From Psettodes erumei (Eukaryota; Chordata; Actinopteri; Pleuronectiformes; Psettodidae): 64,000 nt of DNA. Below the pieces are notes generated by a model that worked only from the letters and a program-made list of their open reading frames with translations, had not been told where the DNA came from and did not search any database. Below are positions 62,969 to 64,000 of this stretch, piece by piece (position 1 is the first letter of the stretch; each line of letters starts with the position of its first letter). Location: positions 804,001 through 868,000 of the forward strand of contig JAFBJZ010000652.1 in assembly GCA_016785225.1 (NCBI GenBank), in the 5' to 3' direction. The translations under genes were made by a program, and so were the position numbers.

Positions 62969-63919
62969 TCACTCATTCGCTTTTTTTAGGGAGCAAATTA
63001 GCGAAAGGAAAGAAGCCTGATCCTGCATGGAAGTTATGATCAAGGGTTCAGATTTCTTTGCCCAGCTGTACAGATAAAAGTAGGGGAACAGCTTCTCTGC
63101 AAACGACGCCCTCGTGAAGGAGTGAATGTGCATCTTCTCGTTCACGTCGTAGAAAGAGACTCTGCCTTCCTCGCAGTCGACGTAAACGCCCACATTTCTG
63201 GGCCTGGGGCAGAGGTGGAGGGCCGTGTAGGGCGTGCGGTGAACTTGATAATCCAGACCCCTCTTTCCTATGGCAAAGAAGCCATTTTCAGTCTTCACAG
63301 TGACCTTCCCTTTTCTGGTTACCGTTTCCTTGGCGACGCCAACATCCCAGTCGTTCCTGAGGCCCACCTGGACTTCCCAGTAGTGGCGTCCGGAGGCGAA
63401 GCCCTTGGTCCCCAGAACTATGGGACAGCCGAACCTCTTGGAGTCATCAGACAGCGTGGGGCTCGCATTTTTGTTGTACTTCAAACGCGTCCCGTATTCG
63501 GTCACCACGAGGAAGGAGCCAGCAGTGGCAGGGTCAAAGGTGACCGACTCTGGAAAACAAAAATCCAATTTAGCTCCAACTTTCACCGTTAGTGATAATA
63601 TGGGAATTGAACTGCAAGAAGCAGACATGTGATCTCACCTTTGTATTGTCTCATTCTGGTCAGTTCTGTAAGAAGTGGGAAAAACAGTTAAACGGAAAAG
63701 GAAAACTCGTGATGCAGAGACCTGTTGGAGTGAAGCAGATTATTTACCCGTGTTTGTCAGCTTTTTCAGTTCTGCCTGAAAAGTCTCAACAAGATGACAC
63801 ATGGCTCTCCTGGTGCTCTGCATGCACAGGTCCGAGTAAACCCTGACCTTTGACCAGTCCTTGGTGTCCGATGCGTTGCTCATGGCCTGCAGAGTCTGAG
63901 ATGATTCACAAACACATGA
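62969..63919 (-). CDS. TRIM/B30.2 E3 ligase, 3' half (gene enters from the right edge)
   Basis: Three exons: 63919-63748 (coiled-coil tail, ...TKDWSKVRVYSDLCMQ... to KLTNTG), 63665-63639 (27 bases, ELTRMRQYK) and 63549-62969 (PRY-SPRY), 259 residues in all. The 27-base exon and the phases copy those of the TRIM at 57-59 kb, so these are paralogues. B30.2 landmarks are in frame: ESVTFDPATAG, GTKGFASGRHYWEVQV, WDVGVAKETVTRKGKV, RNVGVYVDCEEGRVSFYDV, HSFTRASFAEKLFPYF and EPLIITSM. B30.2 domains read ligands, often pathogen or host proteins. RING, B-boxes and most of the coiled coil lie beyond 64000. The acceptor of the first exon listed is the least certain call. Confidence 0.82.
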
Positions 63920-64000
63920 CTGCGAGTGAGCAGCTATATTTGTCTAATTAAAAAAAAAAGAAAAAGACAGTAAGCTGCACGACACTGAACCTGCAGAAGC

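Overview
The window is animal nuclear DNA, most likely from a bony fish and probably a percomorph. The evidence is genes split into short exons with GT/AG introns, no bacterial-style operons, very many (CA)n/(GT)n microsatellites, a teleost-type TRIM/B30.2 cluster, and scattered copies of an interspersed sequence (GTTAGCTTAGC...AAAGACTGGAAAC) that I recall as common in percomorph fish. Exons were assembled by hand from reading frame, splice phase and family similarity; no database search was run.

Left part (1-13 kb). The 5' five coding exons of a lysophospholipid acyltransferase, best match lpcat4, lie on the minus strand (3434 to 658); the gene runs off the left edge. Next on the plus strand is a seven-exon TRIM E3 ligase (6584-9185) with RING, two B-boxes and coiled coil, but an acidic tail in place of B30.2. 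The complete eight-exon mitochondrial ribosomal protein gene mrpl48 (10588-12347) follows. A promoter-like stretch near 13.2-13.6 kb has no clear gene.

Middle (13.6-45 kb). About 7 kb of AT-rich sequence without credible coding leads to pea15 on the minus strand (21359-20673; 130 residues, as in mammals). From there to 45 kb I find only microsatellites, C-runs and one good candidate for a noncoding first exon of pea15 (near 26.6-26.9 kb).

Right part (45-64 kb). casq1 (skeletal calsequestrin, eleven exons, 44986-56388, plus strand) has an 8.75 kb first intron and ends in a 76-residue, almost pure Asp tail. Three TRIM units follow in tandem on the minus strand. The first (59454-57257) has all exons, but two +1 frameshifts in the B30.2 exon and a damaged B-box 2. 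The second (61963-60840) has RING, B-boxes and a shortened coiled coil, and no B30.2. The third is the intact 3' half (coiled-coil end plus B30.2) of a gene entering from the right edge.

Functionally, pea15 (death-effector-domain regulator of ERK) and casq1 (sarcoplasmic reticulum Ca2+ buffer) are also neighbours in human 1q23, so this is a conserved linkage, though here they are head to head. The TRIM cluster is a separate, fast-evolving ubiquitin-ligase array of the kind often tied to innate immunity in fish. I see no wholly new molecular system. The most interesting points are the TRIM decay or remodelling series, the casq1 Asp tail, and the B-box 1 loop insertion and alternative C-terminus of the first TRIM gene.
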